Assembly (NCBI RefSeq): GCF_000310245.1
Contig: NC_020505.1
Span: 1,212,001-1,276,000 of the forward strand
Reading direction: 5' to 3'
DNA length: 64,000 nt
From: Candidatus Sulfuricurvum sp. RIFRC-1
GTDB lineage: Bacteria; Campylobacterota; Campylobacteria; Campylobacterales; Sulfurimonadaceae
Shown here piece after piece: positions 8,280 to 16,436 of the stretch (within the stretch, counting starts at the first letter, position 1; every line of letters starts with the position of its first letter). The translations under genes were made by a program, and so were the position numbers. The notes below the pieces were generated by a model, which searched no databases, was not told where the DNA came from, and was given only the letters and a program-made list of their open reading frames with translations.

Positions 8280-8537
8280 ATGATAAAAATTAGTGCAGTT
8301 CTTTTGAACGTGTTCACTTCAAACGATTACACCAACCGTGAAACGGGTGAAGTAATCAAAGGTAAAAATAAAGTGCAGTTGCTCTTAGAAACTCCATTGA
8401 AAAATGGCGGATCACGTAAAGAGCTTATGGATATCTCTATCCCTCCTGAAAAGGTCAAACTTTACAAAGGGCGTGAGAATGAAGTTGTCGAGGTAGAAGT
8501 TGCCACAGTGGGCAAAGCTATCTTTTACGGTATCTAA
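8280..8537 (+). CDS. Small OB-like protein, probable ssDNA-binding protein of the element
   Basis: This 85-residue, beta-rich protein (MIKISAVLLNVFTSNDYTNR, then a KNKVQLLLE strand and a C-terminal VEVATVGKAIFYGI) has the length and strand pattern of small phage and plasmid ssDNA-binding proteins (M13 gene V or RstB type). I have no clear motif to prove it. It lies upstream of the Rep gene on the same strand, and its start codon is directly preceded by a hairpin that hides the ribosome-binding site. A replication role is inferred from size, fold pattern and neighbours. Confidence 0.5.
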   Translation: MIKISAVLLNVFTSNDYTNRETGEVIKGKNKVQLLLETPLKNGGSRKELMDISIPPEKVKLYKGRENEVVEVEVATVGKAIFYGI

Positions 8538-8687
8538 CAAAGAAACCGTAGCGCATGCGTAGGTTCCGAGCCTATCCTGCGGCTATGCCGCTTGAAGGCT
8601 CGTTGCCTTTAGCTGCGCGTGTTAGCGTCTGGGGATTCTAATAACATCCCCAGACATAAATCAAATTACTTAACAAGGAGTCTCCCC
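8538..8687 (+). other. GC-rich structured intergenic region, candidate replication origin
   Basis: These 150 bases are much richer in G+C than the cargo and contain several inverted repeats: GCGCATGCG near 8551, GCGGCTATGCCGC near 8579, and a perfect TCTGGGGAT/ATCCCCAGA stem with a 9-base loop around 8629-8655. It sits directly upstream of the rolling-circle Rep gene, where a double-strand origin or an attenuator could lie. No nick site can be identified by eye. Confidence 0.4.
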
Positions 8688-8744
8688 ATGACTATAAACA
8701 AATTACTATCAGGATTTATTCACTATGGATACCAACTTAAATGA
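8688..8744 (+). CDS. Leader peptide overlapping the rep start
   Basis: An 18-codon frame (MTINKLLSGFIHYGYQLK) has the strongest ribosome-binding site of the area (AAGGAG at 8675-8680, spacing 7). It overlaps the first 20 bases of rep, whose own ATG has only a weak AGGA. Such leader peptides couple and limit Rep synthesis in several plasmids. Expression is not proven. Confidence 0.4.
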   Translation: MTINKLLSGFIHYGYQLK

Positions 8745-10041
8745 TTCAGTAACTTTAACCCCAGTTGTGAGCGGTATCGACGCTCTCCAATACTTCGCAC
8801 AAAGCGGAGGACAATATGATCGATTCTATGAGTCTCTTATGGATCAGATCGAAGATAAAAAAGCCTATTTCAAAAAGCTCAACTACCAATACGCTGATAA
8901 CGATATCATCGTCAAGATCAACGATATCGAAGTGCAATACAGCGGAATGGGAAGAGACGGCTTTCACTGGTTCTATCATGAGTTCTTTCGTGTCGCTTTC
9001 AAAGACTCCGAAAAATCCCCTAATATTCAAAACATCCGTGTTCAAGTCAATGCAGTGGGAATCTATACATTAGGTCTAAAATCTCAAATCGAATATATCA
9101 ATAAAGTGTTTTTAAAAGATCTCACTATGAACATCTTTCCGATCACCCGTATCGATGTGAATATGTTCGTACAGCATGATTTTAAATACTTACGTAAAGA
9201 GATGATTCTCTCTAAAAAGAAAGATCACCATGCCAATATTGCCGAACACGCTAGTGCGTATGAACTAGAAACCTATTACGTCGGTAAAAAACCGTTTTTA
9301 CTCCGTATATACAACAAACGTACTGAACTCAAACAAGCATCACAGATCAAACGTGAGCTTATGATTAATCACTTTGGAGTCAATGGATTGGATATGGAAC
9401 AACCGATCTTTAACGTCGAGTTTGAGATGCACAGAGAGTATTTAAAGACCTTCGGGATTGATACGGTGGATCAAGCATTACAAAGAGCCGAAACACTGTT
9501 TAAACACGCTTGTGATCAAGTACGGCTTCTTGATCTCTCAACGATCACCGAAGATCAGATTAATACACCTAATCGACGTAGAGCGGAAACCTTGCCTATA
9601 TGGAAACATATACAAGACTCCTACAGTATCAAAGAGTTCATGCAAGTTGATACACCCTTAGAGAAGATCGAAAAGATCACTTATCGATACTCCCTAGAAG
9701 ATGCCGAGAAATCTATGAAAAAGGTGCTTACACGCTTATTCATCCATGACAGTATCCCGACTATGTATTTCATGCTCGATGTACTGCAAAAAGCAAGAGA
9801 CGATTATGAATTAAAACAAAACCTAAAAAATTTACATGAAGAATACAAGGAGAAACCAGACTTTGAAACAGAACTCAAAACTTACAGTGACGAAGGACTG
9901 CAAAATTTCGAAGCAAGCTTATCAAGAGAAATGCACGCTATTTCCAAAAGTGATCCTCTATACGGTGAACTCTTTGAGAAATATGTGGCGATATGCCGTG
10001 AATTGGATCGTCGGGATTTGACCGATGATATTCCATTTTAA
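8725..10041 (+). CDS. Rolling-circle replication initiator (Rep_trans family)
   Basis: The 438-residue protein has family-typical blocks: RIDVN at 142-146, RIYNKRTEL at 194-202, and FNVEFEMHREYL at 229-240. The Tyr of RIYNK is a candidate nicking residue. This pattern is seen in RstA of CTX phage, Cf1c-type filamentous-phage initiators and Tn916-type relaxase-like Rep proteins, which nick an origin and start rolling-circle replication. The C-terminal 100 residues are charged and helical and are not recognised. It lies in the element core, after a structured region that could hold the origin, and precedes two small genes and the integrase. Start at 8725 rather than further in because the conserved region begins soon after. 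Confidence 0.75.
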   Translation: MDTNLNDSVTLTPVVSGIDALQYFAQSGGQYDRFYESLMDQIEDKKAYFKKLNYQYADNDIIVKINDIEVQYSGMGRDGFHWFYHEFFRVAFKDSEKSPNIQNIRVQVNAVGIYTLGLKSQIEYINKVFLKDLTMNIFPITRIDVNMFVQHDFKYLRKEMILSKKKDHHANIAEHASAYELETYYVGKKPFLLRIYNKRTELKQASQIKRELMINHFGVNGLDMEQPIFNVEFEMHREYLKTFGIDTVDQALQRAETLFKHACDQVRLLDLSTITEDQINTPNRRRAETLPIWKHIQDSYSIKEFMQVDTPLEKIEKITYRYSLEDAEKSMKKVLTRLFIHDSIPTMYFMLDVLQKARDDYELKQNLKNLHEEYKEKPDFETELKTYSDEGLQNFEASLSREMHAISKSDPLYGELFEKYVAICRELDRRDLTDDIPF

Positions 10042-10051
10042 GTGAGTCAAT

Positions 10052-10264
10052 ATGAATAATCAAACAGATATAAAAGCGTATGTAAATAAACATTATCAAT
10101 CGATCCGATATGAAACAACTTATGGCTTGCGTAGATTATTAATTGATCTTCCATTGGAACAATACGGACTAGAAGAAACATCGGTAAAGTATCAGCTTTT
10201 ATCCTATCAAATCGAAATGGCAAGGGATGAATTAAATGCCAGAACTGCATCCAAGAGACGATAA
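10052..10264 (+). CDS. Small hypothetical protein of the element
   Basis: 70 residues, charged and helical, with no recognised motif. It begins 10 bases after rep and its stop overlaps the ATG of the HTH protein (TAATG at 10262-10266), so it belongs to the rep-int transcript. Position fits a replication or excision accessory, but nothing in the sequence shows it. Confidence 0.55.
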   Translation: MNNQTDIKAYVNKHYQSIRYETTYGLRRLLIDLPLEQYGLEETSVKYQLLSYQIEMARDELNARTASKRR

Positions 10265-10479
10265 TGAAATATCTATCCCTCCCCCATCTGGCACAGTATT
10301 ACGATATCCATCCAGACACATTGCGCCGTAAGTTTAGAACTATTGATATTAAGAAAGATGAACATTATGTTATTATCGGAAAATGCGTCCGCTTCGACGT
10401 TTCAAAGGTTCATCCTCTCATAACGGGAGAATACGCCGATGAGCGATACGAAAGCGTCCTAAATCGGTTGCTAATATGA
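10264..10479 (+). CDS. Small HTH protein, probable excisionase
   Basis: 71 residues with an N-terminal winged-helix-like HTH (LAQYYDIHPDTLRRKFRTI), as in AlpA/Xis-type DNA-binding proteins. It overlaps the integrase start by four bases and follows a coupled small gene. Excisionases usually sit immediately upstream of the integrase, so this is the likely directionality factor. It could equally act as the element's repressor. Confidence 0.6.
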   Translation: MKYLSLPHLAQYYDIHPDTLRRKFRTIDIKKDEHYVIIGKCVRFDVSKVHPLITGEYADERYESVLNRLLI

Positions 10480-11540
10480 GTCATGATACAATAACGGCGC
10501 ATAGCGTTTCTGTCCGAAAGGATGGTGAATTGGCAAATTGTTTCGTTCGTGGAAACAAGCTATGGGTTGATTATTACGTAGAAGGTCGAAGAATACGTAA
10601 GGCAACGGGGTTGGACGATACCAAACCCAATCGCTCGTTTGTAAATAAAACGATCATCCCAAAGCTTTCTTCTATGATAGTTACAGGTGAAATACATCAA
10701 AATAAGCCGAAGACCTTCGAGCATTATTTTAAAGTATTTCTAACACTCAAAGACTCTAACCGATCCTACTTCGTTAAAAAACCGATTTGGGATAAGGTTA
10801 ATGCACGTTTTAAAGATTTAGAGATAGACAAGATTACTCGGCTAGATGTTAAAAGCTACATCAACAGCCTCCCGATCAAGTCCGTCTCTAAAGGTGCTTA
10901 TAAAACTGTTTTGTATGAGGTTTTTGAGCTTGCCATCGATGATGGCGTATTAAGCACCAATCCAGCAGTCAATATTAAATTACGGAGTGATGTGCAGAAA
11001 AAGGTTGACTACTTCACTAAAGAAGAAGTCAATCTGATTCTCTCTAAAGCCGAAGGGATCATGAGACCCTATTTAATGTTGGCATTTCATACTGGTATGA
11101 GACCCGAAGAGATTCTAGGGTTACAAGTGAAAGACATATCGGATGGATGGATCGATATAAAACGGGTTCGCACTCGTGGACGTGTCGATGTACCAAAAAC
11201 CCGAAATTCTATTCGTAAGATACCCTGCCCTGCATTCGTATTGAGTGAAGTGGAGCAGATCAAGAGTGAACACGATTTTCTCTTTGGAGATATCGATGAT
11301 GCAACGAAATTTAAGCACCGTTGGCCTGCACTTTTAAACAAGTGCGAATTGCCAAAACGGAAGCTCTATTCAGCACGTCATACGTTCGCAACTTTGATGC
11401 TTCAAAACGGGATTGTCAGTATAAATGAGTTAGCGGGATTGTTAGGACATTCTAGTCCGAAGATTACATTAGCACATTATGCGAGTGTAATTGATGCAAG
11501 AAAAATAGACTTAGGAAGAGACTTCAATTTATTTGGCTAA
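10476..11540 (+). CDS. int: Tyrosine recombinase (integrase)
   Basis: 354 residues, the usual size of phage integrases. An N-terminal arm and SAM-like core-binding domain precede the catalytic domain from about residue 175. Catalytic residues visible: Arg209 (TGMRPEE), Arg301 and His302 (ARHTF), His325 (LLGHSS) and nucleophile Tyr335 (LAHYA). The first His of the HxxR box is Tyr298, a tolerated variant. It ends 73 bases before the right 19-bp repeat in rnpB, the standard arrangement for an integrase next to its attachment site, so it most likely recombines at the rnpB 3' end. Confidence 0.92.
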   Translation: MSHDTITAHSVSVRKDGELANCFVRGNKLWVDYYVEGRRIRKATGLDDTKPNRSFVNKTIIPKLSSMIVTGEIHQNKPKTFEHYFKVFLTLKDSNRSYFVKKPIWDKVNARFKDLEIDKITRLDVKSYINSLPIKSVSKGAYKTVLYEVFELAIDDGVLSTNPAVNIKLRSDVQKKVDYFTKEEVNLILSKAEGIMRPYLMLAFHTGMRPEEILGLQVKDISDGWIDIKRVRTRGRVDVPKTRNSIRKIPCPAFVLSEVEQIKSEHDFLFGDIDDATKFKHRWPALLNKCELPKRKLYSARHTFATLMLQNGIVSINELAGLLGHSSPKITLAHYASVIDARKIDLGRDFNLFG

Positions 11541-11613
11541 TCGTTGACACAATATGGTCACAGTCGAAAAAATGAAGGCTCTGGAACTCCCTTGTACAGG
11601 GACTTTGAAAGAA

Positions 11614-11632
11614 ATAGGTACAACGTAAGCCG
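11614..11632 (+). repeat. Right attachment repeat (att) within rnpB
   Basis: Perfect copy of 4234-4252. Read on the minus strand it gives CGGCTTACGTTGTACCTAT, the last bases of RNase P RNA including the 3' strand of helix P1. Integration therefore leaves rnpB intact. Confidence 0.8.
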
Positions 11633-11942
11633 GGTTCTGGATGAAGTGATAATTAATCTACTGCCTAGATCACTCTAGGCCTCTAGCGAAACAATAGCGA
11701 TGTAGGACGCTAACCATCTGTTTCTTGCTGCCCGGTTGGGTTTACATAGCTCTCTTAGTTGCCTAAAAGACTGGTGGGCTCTTACCCCGCCGTTTCACCC
11801 TCACCTCTTGCGAGGCGGTCTACTCTCTGTTGCACTGTCCCTCATGTTACCATGGCCATCCGTTAGATGGAACCGTGTCCTACAGCAGCCCGGACTTTAC
11901 CTCTTGGGATTACTAGTTCCAAGCTATCACCTGTTGTACCTG
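11616..11942 (-). ncRNA. rnpB: RNase P RNA (class A)
   Basis: Read on the minus strand, the sequence has the conserved RNase P elements in order: AGGTACAAC at the 5' end, GAGGTAAAGTCCGGGC (P4, one extra T against the usual motif), AACAGAGAGTAGACCGCC, AGGGTGAAACGGCGGGGTAAGAGC, GTAAACCC, and CAGAACCCGGCTTAC at the 3' end. The ends pair perfectly (GGTACAAC with GTTGTACC) to form P1. About 327 nt. The last 17 or so bases are part of the integration repeat. The RNA is the catalytic subunit of RNase P, which trims tRNA 5' ends. Confidence 0.93.
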
Positions 11943-11947
11943 ATGAA

Positions 11948-11953
11948 ATTATA
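11948..11953 (-). promoter_or_regulatory. -10 box of the rnpB promoter
   Basis: TATAAT on the minus strand lies seven bases before the 5' end of rnpB predicted from the P1 pairing (11941-11942). No strong -35 is seen. The promoter lies close behind the stop codon of the GGDEF/EAL gene. Confidence 0.6.
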
Positions 11954-11975
11954 AAGTATATTAGATTAGAAAGTA

Positions 11976-13916
11976 CTATCCAGAGATTGAAATCGTACTG
12001 TTTTTCTTTAATAAATCGAAAAATTCATCTTCAGGAACCGGTTTGGCAAAATAAAATCCTTGATAATATCCACATCCGCGCTCTTTTAAATACTCCATCT
12101 GATACTGATGTTCAACCCCTTCAGCAATAACATTTAGATTGAAGGTTTCTCCCATCGAAATGATGGTGTTAAGAAGTATGTGATCATTATTCCCCATTTC
12201 AGAAATATCATCCACAAAACTTTTATCGATTTTTAACGAATCAATCGGAAACTGTCGAAGATACGACAATGACGAATACCCTGTACCGAAATCATCCATG
12301 CAGATATGAATCCCTAAACGTTTGATTTTTTTAATCACTTCAAGAGTCACATCCAGATATTCCATCATAACGCTCTCGGTAATTTCAATCGCGAATTGTG
12401 CCGGATTGATCTCATTGATACGAATCGCATTTTCAATGTCTGAAAATAAATGTAGATTTTGAAATTGTCGTGTTGAAATATTACACGAGACGTGAATATC
12501 CGTATATCCGCTATGCGCTAATCGGCTGATCATCTCGGCACTCTCTTCGATAACCCATGTTCCGAGTTTTAAAATAAATCCGGTATTTTCCGCAATCGAA
12601 ATAAATTGATCGGGATAAATAATCCCTTTATCAGGATGATGCCATCGGATCAAAGCTTCTGCACCAATAATTTTTCCCGTTTTGATATGAATTTTTGGCT
12701 GATAATAGAGGACAAATTCGCTATCTTCCAACGCGCGGTGCATATCGTGAGCAATTCTGACCTCTTTATGGACCTGATCATTTAATTTTGATGTGAAAAA
12801 GCTAAACTGATCTCTCCCTTCCGATTTTGCTTTGTACATCGCTATGTCTGCAAATTTCATCAGTTCGTTGATCTCTTTGGAATCATCGGGATAAATCGCG
12901 ACTCCGATACTGGTTGAAAGTCTAAGGAAATGCGTTTGCACAGGCCATTCATGACGAAAAGCATCGAGAATTTTCACGATGACTTGCTCTAAATTTCCTG
13001 AATCACTAAAATCATTAAGGACAATAATAAATTCATCACCGCCGATCCGTGCAACGATATCATTTTCGCGAATCAATGTTTTGAGTTTTAGTGAAACGGC
13101 TTTGAGCAATGCATCTCCGATGTTGTGTCCAAGTGTGTCATTAATATTTTTGAAATGATCCAAATCTAAAAACAATACGGCAAATTTACGTTCATAGCGA
13201 TTGGCATTAGCGACCATCAGTTTGAGCTGTGAATAGAGATTATAGCGGTTGGGAAGACCTGTCAGCGAATCATGCAAGGAGGTAAAACTCAGTTCCTCAT
13301 TTAAACCTGAAATCTGTTTTTCCGAACGGTTAAGTTCTACACCGTATTCAATCTGCAATTTGATAATGTAACCGATTACCAATGCTTCAACGATGACAAA
13401 GACAGCGTGTAAAAAAACAATATCCATCCCGCATCCGTAATTAAATACCATGACCGGCATGCCGAATAATGAGATTTCATAAAGTTGAAGGAAATTAAAA
13501 ACTAAATGATGAACGATCGTCGTTGCCGCAGCAACCATAACGGGGACGATATCTTTATAGACAGAGAGAATAGCTAAAGCGATAAAAACATGAAAATGCA
13601 TCTCAATCCGTCCAAGATGCTGCTGGATATAGATCAGAGAAAATAACATCATCCCTACCCCAACGAGGGCACGCATCACTTGCGTCCCTTTAAAATAGAG
13701 ATGAGCGATGAACAGAATAAGGGTTATAAGCCCTCCTCCGATAAAGCCGTATAAATAGGTATCATAGCTGACTGACGTGATCAGCGTTGCGATAGCCCAC
13801 TGAATCGTGATCATGACCAGCATCACTTTATCAGCTTTCAGAAAATATTCGTTGAAACTTTTTTGGGCAAATTCCGGGATATAGGGGATCGTAAAAAATT
13901 TATCAGGAATGTTCAT
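11976..13916 (-). CDS. Membrane GGDEF/EAL protein with a histidine-rich sensory domain
   Basis: The N-terminal 200 residues form about six transmembrane helices containing a conserved-looking cluster: His100, Glu105, His107 and His109 (GRIEMHFH), and the pair His136-His137. These could bind heme or metal, but that is inference. Then come a short coiled coil, a GGDEF domain with intact RIGGDEF, and an EAL domain with GAEALIRWH, IEITES, DDFGTGYSSL and AEGVEH. Both activities look possible. It is the last gene of a three-gene operon, starting two bases after the SCO-like gene, so its cue is probably linked to that protein and the upstream sensor. Confidence 0.88.
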   Translation of the reverse strand: MNIPDKFFTIPYIPEFAQKSFNEYFLKADKVMLVMITIQWAIATLITSVSYDTYLYGFIGGGLITLILFIAHLYFKGTQVMRALVGVGMMLFSLIYIQQHLGRIEMHFHVFIALAILSVYKDIVPVMVAAATTIVHHLVFNFLQLYEISLFGMPVMVFNYGCGMDIVFLHAVFVIVEALVIGYIIKLQIEYGVELNRSEKQISGLNEELSFTSLHDSLTGLPNRYNLYSQLKLMVANANRYERKFAVLFLDLDHFKNINDTLGHNIGDALLKAVSLKLKTLIRENDIVARIGGDEFIIVLNDFSDSGNLEQVIVKILDAFRHEWPVQTHFLRLSTSIGVAIYPDDSKEINELMKFADIAMYKAKSEGRDQFSFFTSKLNDQVHKEVRIAHDMHRALEDSEFVLYYQPKIHIKTGKIIGAEALIRWHHPDKGIIYPDQFISIAENTGFILKLGTWVIEESAEMISRLAHSGYTDIHVSCNISTRQFQNLHLFSDIENAIRINEINPAQFAIEITESVMMEYLDVTLEVIKKIKRLGIHICMDDFGTGYSSLSYLRQFPIDSLKIDKSFVDDISEMGNNDHILLNTIISMGETFNLNVIAEGVEHQYQMEYLKERGCGYYQGFYFAKPVPEDEFFDLLKKNSTISISG

Positions 13917-13918
13917 CT

Positions 13919-14500
13919 TTATGGTGCTTCCCTCACATAGTGTTTTATATCTGCAATCATCTGTTCACGGTCTAGCGGATGGGTTATATAAATATTCTTG
14001 AGTACTACTATACCATTCTTTTCTTTTTTAACCAGATAAATATGGTCACTGTGATCTATTTCGGTAGGATCCGAGAGGCTTTTTGAAAAGAAGAGACTAA
14101 ACTCTCTATCAATTCCCATCAACGCTTTTTGTGTCAAATAGATACCTTCAAAATCACCATTGAACGATTTTGCAAATGCTGGAACTTGATCGGGCTGGAT
14201 GTCCGGCATCAAATTGACAAAAGTAAATCCGACAAACGGTTTTATTGGGGCAAATTCGGGTGAATCATACAAATCATCCACTTGATGCAGAATCGGTGTA
14301 CATACCTTGGCACATCCTACATAGCCGAAAAAAACCAAGGATAAATCTTTCTTTCCAGTGGCTAAGTAAGGGGCATTTATAGGCTGGTCAATCGTAATTT
14401 TCCCAGACGATTGCTGTGCAAAAAAGAGTGCTTGCACAAAAGGGAGAACGATCAGCAGTATCATAAAAAAAATAGCCGCTAAAATAAGTTTTTTATTCAT
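13919..14500 (-). CDS. SCO1/SenC-like thiol protein
   Basis: 193 residues with an N-terminal membrane anchor (about 5-28) and a periplasmic thioredoxin-fold domain. The SCO-type CxxxC copper/redox motif is present (GCAKVC), and a distal His (DHSDHIYLV) could complete the copper site. SCO proteins deliver copper to cytochrome oxidases or act as thiol-disulfide reductases. No oxidase gene is nearby. It overlaps the upstream sensor gene by eight bases and precedes the GGDEF/EAL gene by two, so here it more likely serves redox or copper sensing. Role inferred. Confidence 0.75.
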   Translation of the reverse strand: MNKKLILAAIFFMILLIVLPFVQALFFAQQSSGKITIDQPINAPYLATGKKDLSLVFFGYVGCAKVCTPILHQVDDLYDSPEFAPIKPFVGFTFVNLMPDIQPDQVPAFAKSFNGDFEGIYLTQKALMGIDREFSLFFSKSLSDPTEIDHSDHIYLVKKEKNGIVVLKNIYITHPLDREQMIADIKHYVREAP

Positions 14501-15695
14501 TCACAGCTTCTAAGAGAGTGAGTTTCTCTTTTTGAAGCACCACTTCATCCGAACACTCTTTCAGCTCTTTTTCCAATATTTTAATATGAGAATTTTTTTG
14601 TAATGAGATCAGAAATACGATGAGTAAAAAAAGTAAAAAGAAAATAAAGAGGATAAAAATGGCATTCAAAATATTTTGTTGATAGCGTTCAAAAAAAGAC
14701 TTTCTTTCATGCAATATGATCGAATCGTGTGCAATGTATTCAGAAAGAATCAAGCGTGATTCCATCAATGCGCTACGATCAAACATATAGACATTCGGGC
14801 TCTTCGTAATCGATCCTATAGTATTAACCGATTCTCCTTTGAAATGGCGCAGTACGAGTTCCGCTGCATGGGAGCCTTGATTCGCACCGCTTGTAACAAA
14901 ACCGCCGACGACTCCCCCTTGAACGTAAGCATCTTCCATACTGCACAAAATAAGATTTTTGTTTTGCTTCAAAATTGCAATCGATTCTTTTAACGTGAAA
15001 TTATGTCTATTTGCATCACTCCATCCTCCGATCGTTGTGAGCAGTACAAACGTTTTCGGAGAATTCGGAAGTCTTGCGGTTATATCACTGATTCGTTTGG
15101 AAGAGAGAAAATGGAACGTATATTTAGGATATTTATGAATATGTGCACGGATATCCGTTTCGATAGAATGATACGTCGTCGAATCATCACCCACTATCCA
15201 AATATCGCGTGTTTGCGGAGAAAACTGCCGTATCAGCTCAATATTCGGGACAATATCTTTGGTTTCATACACTCCGGTATAACGGCTTTTATCCAGTTTC
15301 GTCTCTAAAGAAAGGTTATTGATCCCTGAAAAGAAAATTGGAGAAGCAGCGAATAAAGGTCTTTTTTGATGCAAGAAAAAGTTTAACGCATTATCATCGG
15401 TTACGTAAATTGCATCGGGAGAAACTCCTTTGAATTTTTCTTCTAAATAGGAGCGAAAAAAGGTTTCGTATTCCGGTGAAAGTTGAAGACGTTTGGTGTC
15501 CAAATATTCGACTGAAATATCCAGTGCAGAGGGAGATGACGTCTGCAATTTTGAGACAAAGTTATCGTGTTGAAGTTTCGTCCAACTGTATTCTTGAGAA
15601 TAGGAATGAAGAACAAAAATCGACTTCTTATCTTGGGCGTTTGCCTCGATGAAAATAGTAATAAAAAGTAAAAAAAGTAAATTGAATCGTGCCAT
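14493..15695 (-). CDS. Periplasmic binding-protein-like sensor with membrane anchor
   Basis: The product has a signal peptide, a periplasmic domain of the ABC_sub_bind type (starting IFVLHSYSQEYSW, with two lobes up to about residue 310), a transmembrane helix near residues 345-370 and a short cytoplasmic coiled coil, but no kinase or cyclase domain. It may pass its signal through the neighbouring SCO-like and GGDEF/EAL proteins. A start at 15704 is possible, but ATG at 15695 (MARFN) has a GGA at proper spacing and is preferred. The ligand is unknown. Confidence 0.7.
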   Translation of the reverse strand: MARFNLLFLLFITIFIEANAQDKKSIFVLHSYSQEYSWTKLQHDNFVSKLQTSSPSALDISVEYLDTKRLQLSPEYETFFRSYLEEKFKGVSPDAIYVTDDNALNFFLHQKRPLFAASPIFFSGINNLSLETKLDKSRYTGVYETKDIVPNIELIRQFSPQTRDIWIVGDDSTTYHSIETDIRAHIHKYPKYTFHFLSSKRISDITARLPNSPKTFVLLTTIGGWSDANRHNFTLKESIAILKQNKNLILCSMEDAYVQGGVVGGFVTSGANQGSHAAELVLRHFKGESVNTIGSITKSPNVYMFDRSALMESRLILSEYIAHDSIILHERKSFFERYQQNILNAIFILFIFFLLFLLIVFLISLQKNSHIKILEKELKECSDEVVLQKEKLTLLEAVNE

Positions 15696-15833
15696 ATTTT
15701 CCATCTGATAGTGTGGTAGAAAATTTTATCACAAAAGAGATGAGGAATGTCTATTTTAGGAAGTTATTTGGGGTATTAGAAGTGTATTTTGATAAGATTT
15801 TCGAATATTTAAACATTACATGTTAATGAAAAT

Positions 15834-15857
15834 TATATGCGGGTAAAACCGCATATA
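15834..15857 (-). terminator. Terminator hairpin after oorC
   Basis: On the minus strand, TATATGCGG-TTTTAC-CCGCATATA follows the oorC stop within ten bases and is trailed by ATTTTC. Perfect 9-bp stem; the U-run is short. Confidence 0.55.
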
Positions 15858-15863
15858 AAAAAA

Positions 15864-16427
15864 TCACATTCCGAGTTTTGCTTTTGCTTCTTTGGCGTAT
15901 TTGATACCCAAATCCCAAGCTATGTTATTGACTTCGTGTACTTTTTTAGGAACTTTTGAAAGCATAACTTCTTTCAATGTTTCAGGGTCAAGTACACCGG
16001 TGAACTCATTGGTGATACCCAAGGCAACAACCGATTGAGTAATAACGTTTCCGACTTCCTCTTTTGCGATGGTGATGATTGGAATCTCTACGATGATCCA
16101 TTTTTGGCGATCTTCTTCGGTTGGGTGAACCAAGTTTGGCTCAACAACGATGATTCCGCCCGGTTTAACACCGTTTTTAAACTGCTGGTAGCTCACGTTA
16201 GCAACTGAGAGCATGAAATCGATCTCACCCTCATTCGCATACGGGTAAAAAATTTCATTGTCATCGAGAGTGATATCAACAACCGTTGCTCCACCGCGAA
16301 CTTGTGAGGTATAGGTAGCTGTTTTAAGCCCGTGACCGCCCATTTTGATCTTGGCCGCTGCCATAATTTCACCGGCGAGAAGAACCCCTTGTCCACCGAC
16401 GCCTGTAAATCGTATCGTATGTCTCAT
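15864..16427 (-). CDS. oorC: 2-oxoglutarate:ferredoxin oxidoreductase, gamma subunit
   Basis: 187 residues, full length for the gamma (catalytic-interface) subunit, with the family's N-terminal RFTGVGGQGVLLAGEI. It is the last gene of oorDABC. The complex makes 2-oxoglutarate from succinyl-CoA and CO2 with reduced ferredoxin in the reductive TCA cycle, or runs in reverse. It begins nine bases after oorB; a hairpin terminator follows. Confidence 0.93.
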   Translation of the reverse strand: MRHTIRFTGVGGQGVLLAGEIMAAAKIKMGGHGLKTATYTSQVRGGATVVDITLDDNEIFYPYANEGEIDFMLSVANVSYQQFKNGVKPGGIIVVEPNLVHPTEEDRQKWIIVEIPIITIAKEEVGNVITQSVVALGITNEFTGVLDPETLKEVMLSKVPKKVHEVNNIAWDLGIKYAKEAKAKLGM

Positions 16428-16436
16428 GGTTTCTCC

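Larger units (their letters stand above)
4234..11632. mobile_element. Integrated rolling-circle element in the 3' end of rnpB, carrying probable defence cargo
   Basis: The 19-bp sequence ATAGGTACAACGTAAGCCG occurs at 4234-4252 and again at 11614-11632. The right copy forms the 3' end of rnpB on the minus strand. Between the copies are a tyrosine integrase next to the right repeat, an excisionase-like HTH protein, a Rep_trans-type initiator, a small OB-like protein, and three AT-rich cargo genes. No coat, secretion (Zot) or conjugation genes are present. The layout resembles the filamentous-phage satellite RS1 or a minimal integrative element. One repeat-to-repeat unit is 7380 bp. Mobility is inferred from the repeat and gene content. 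Confidence 0.8.
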
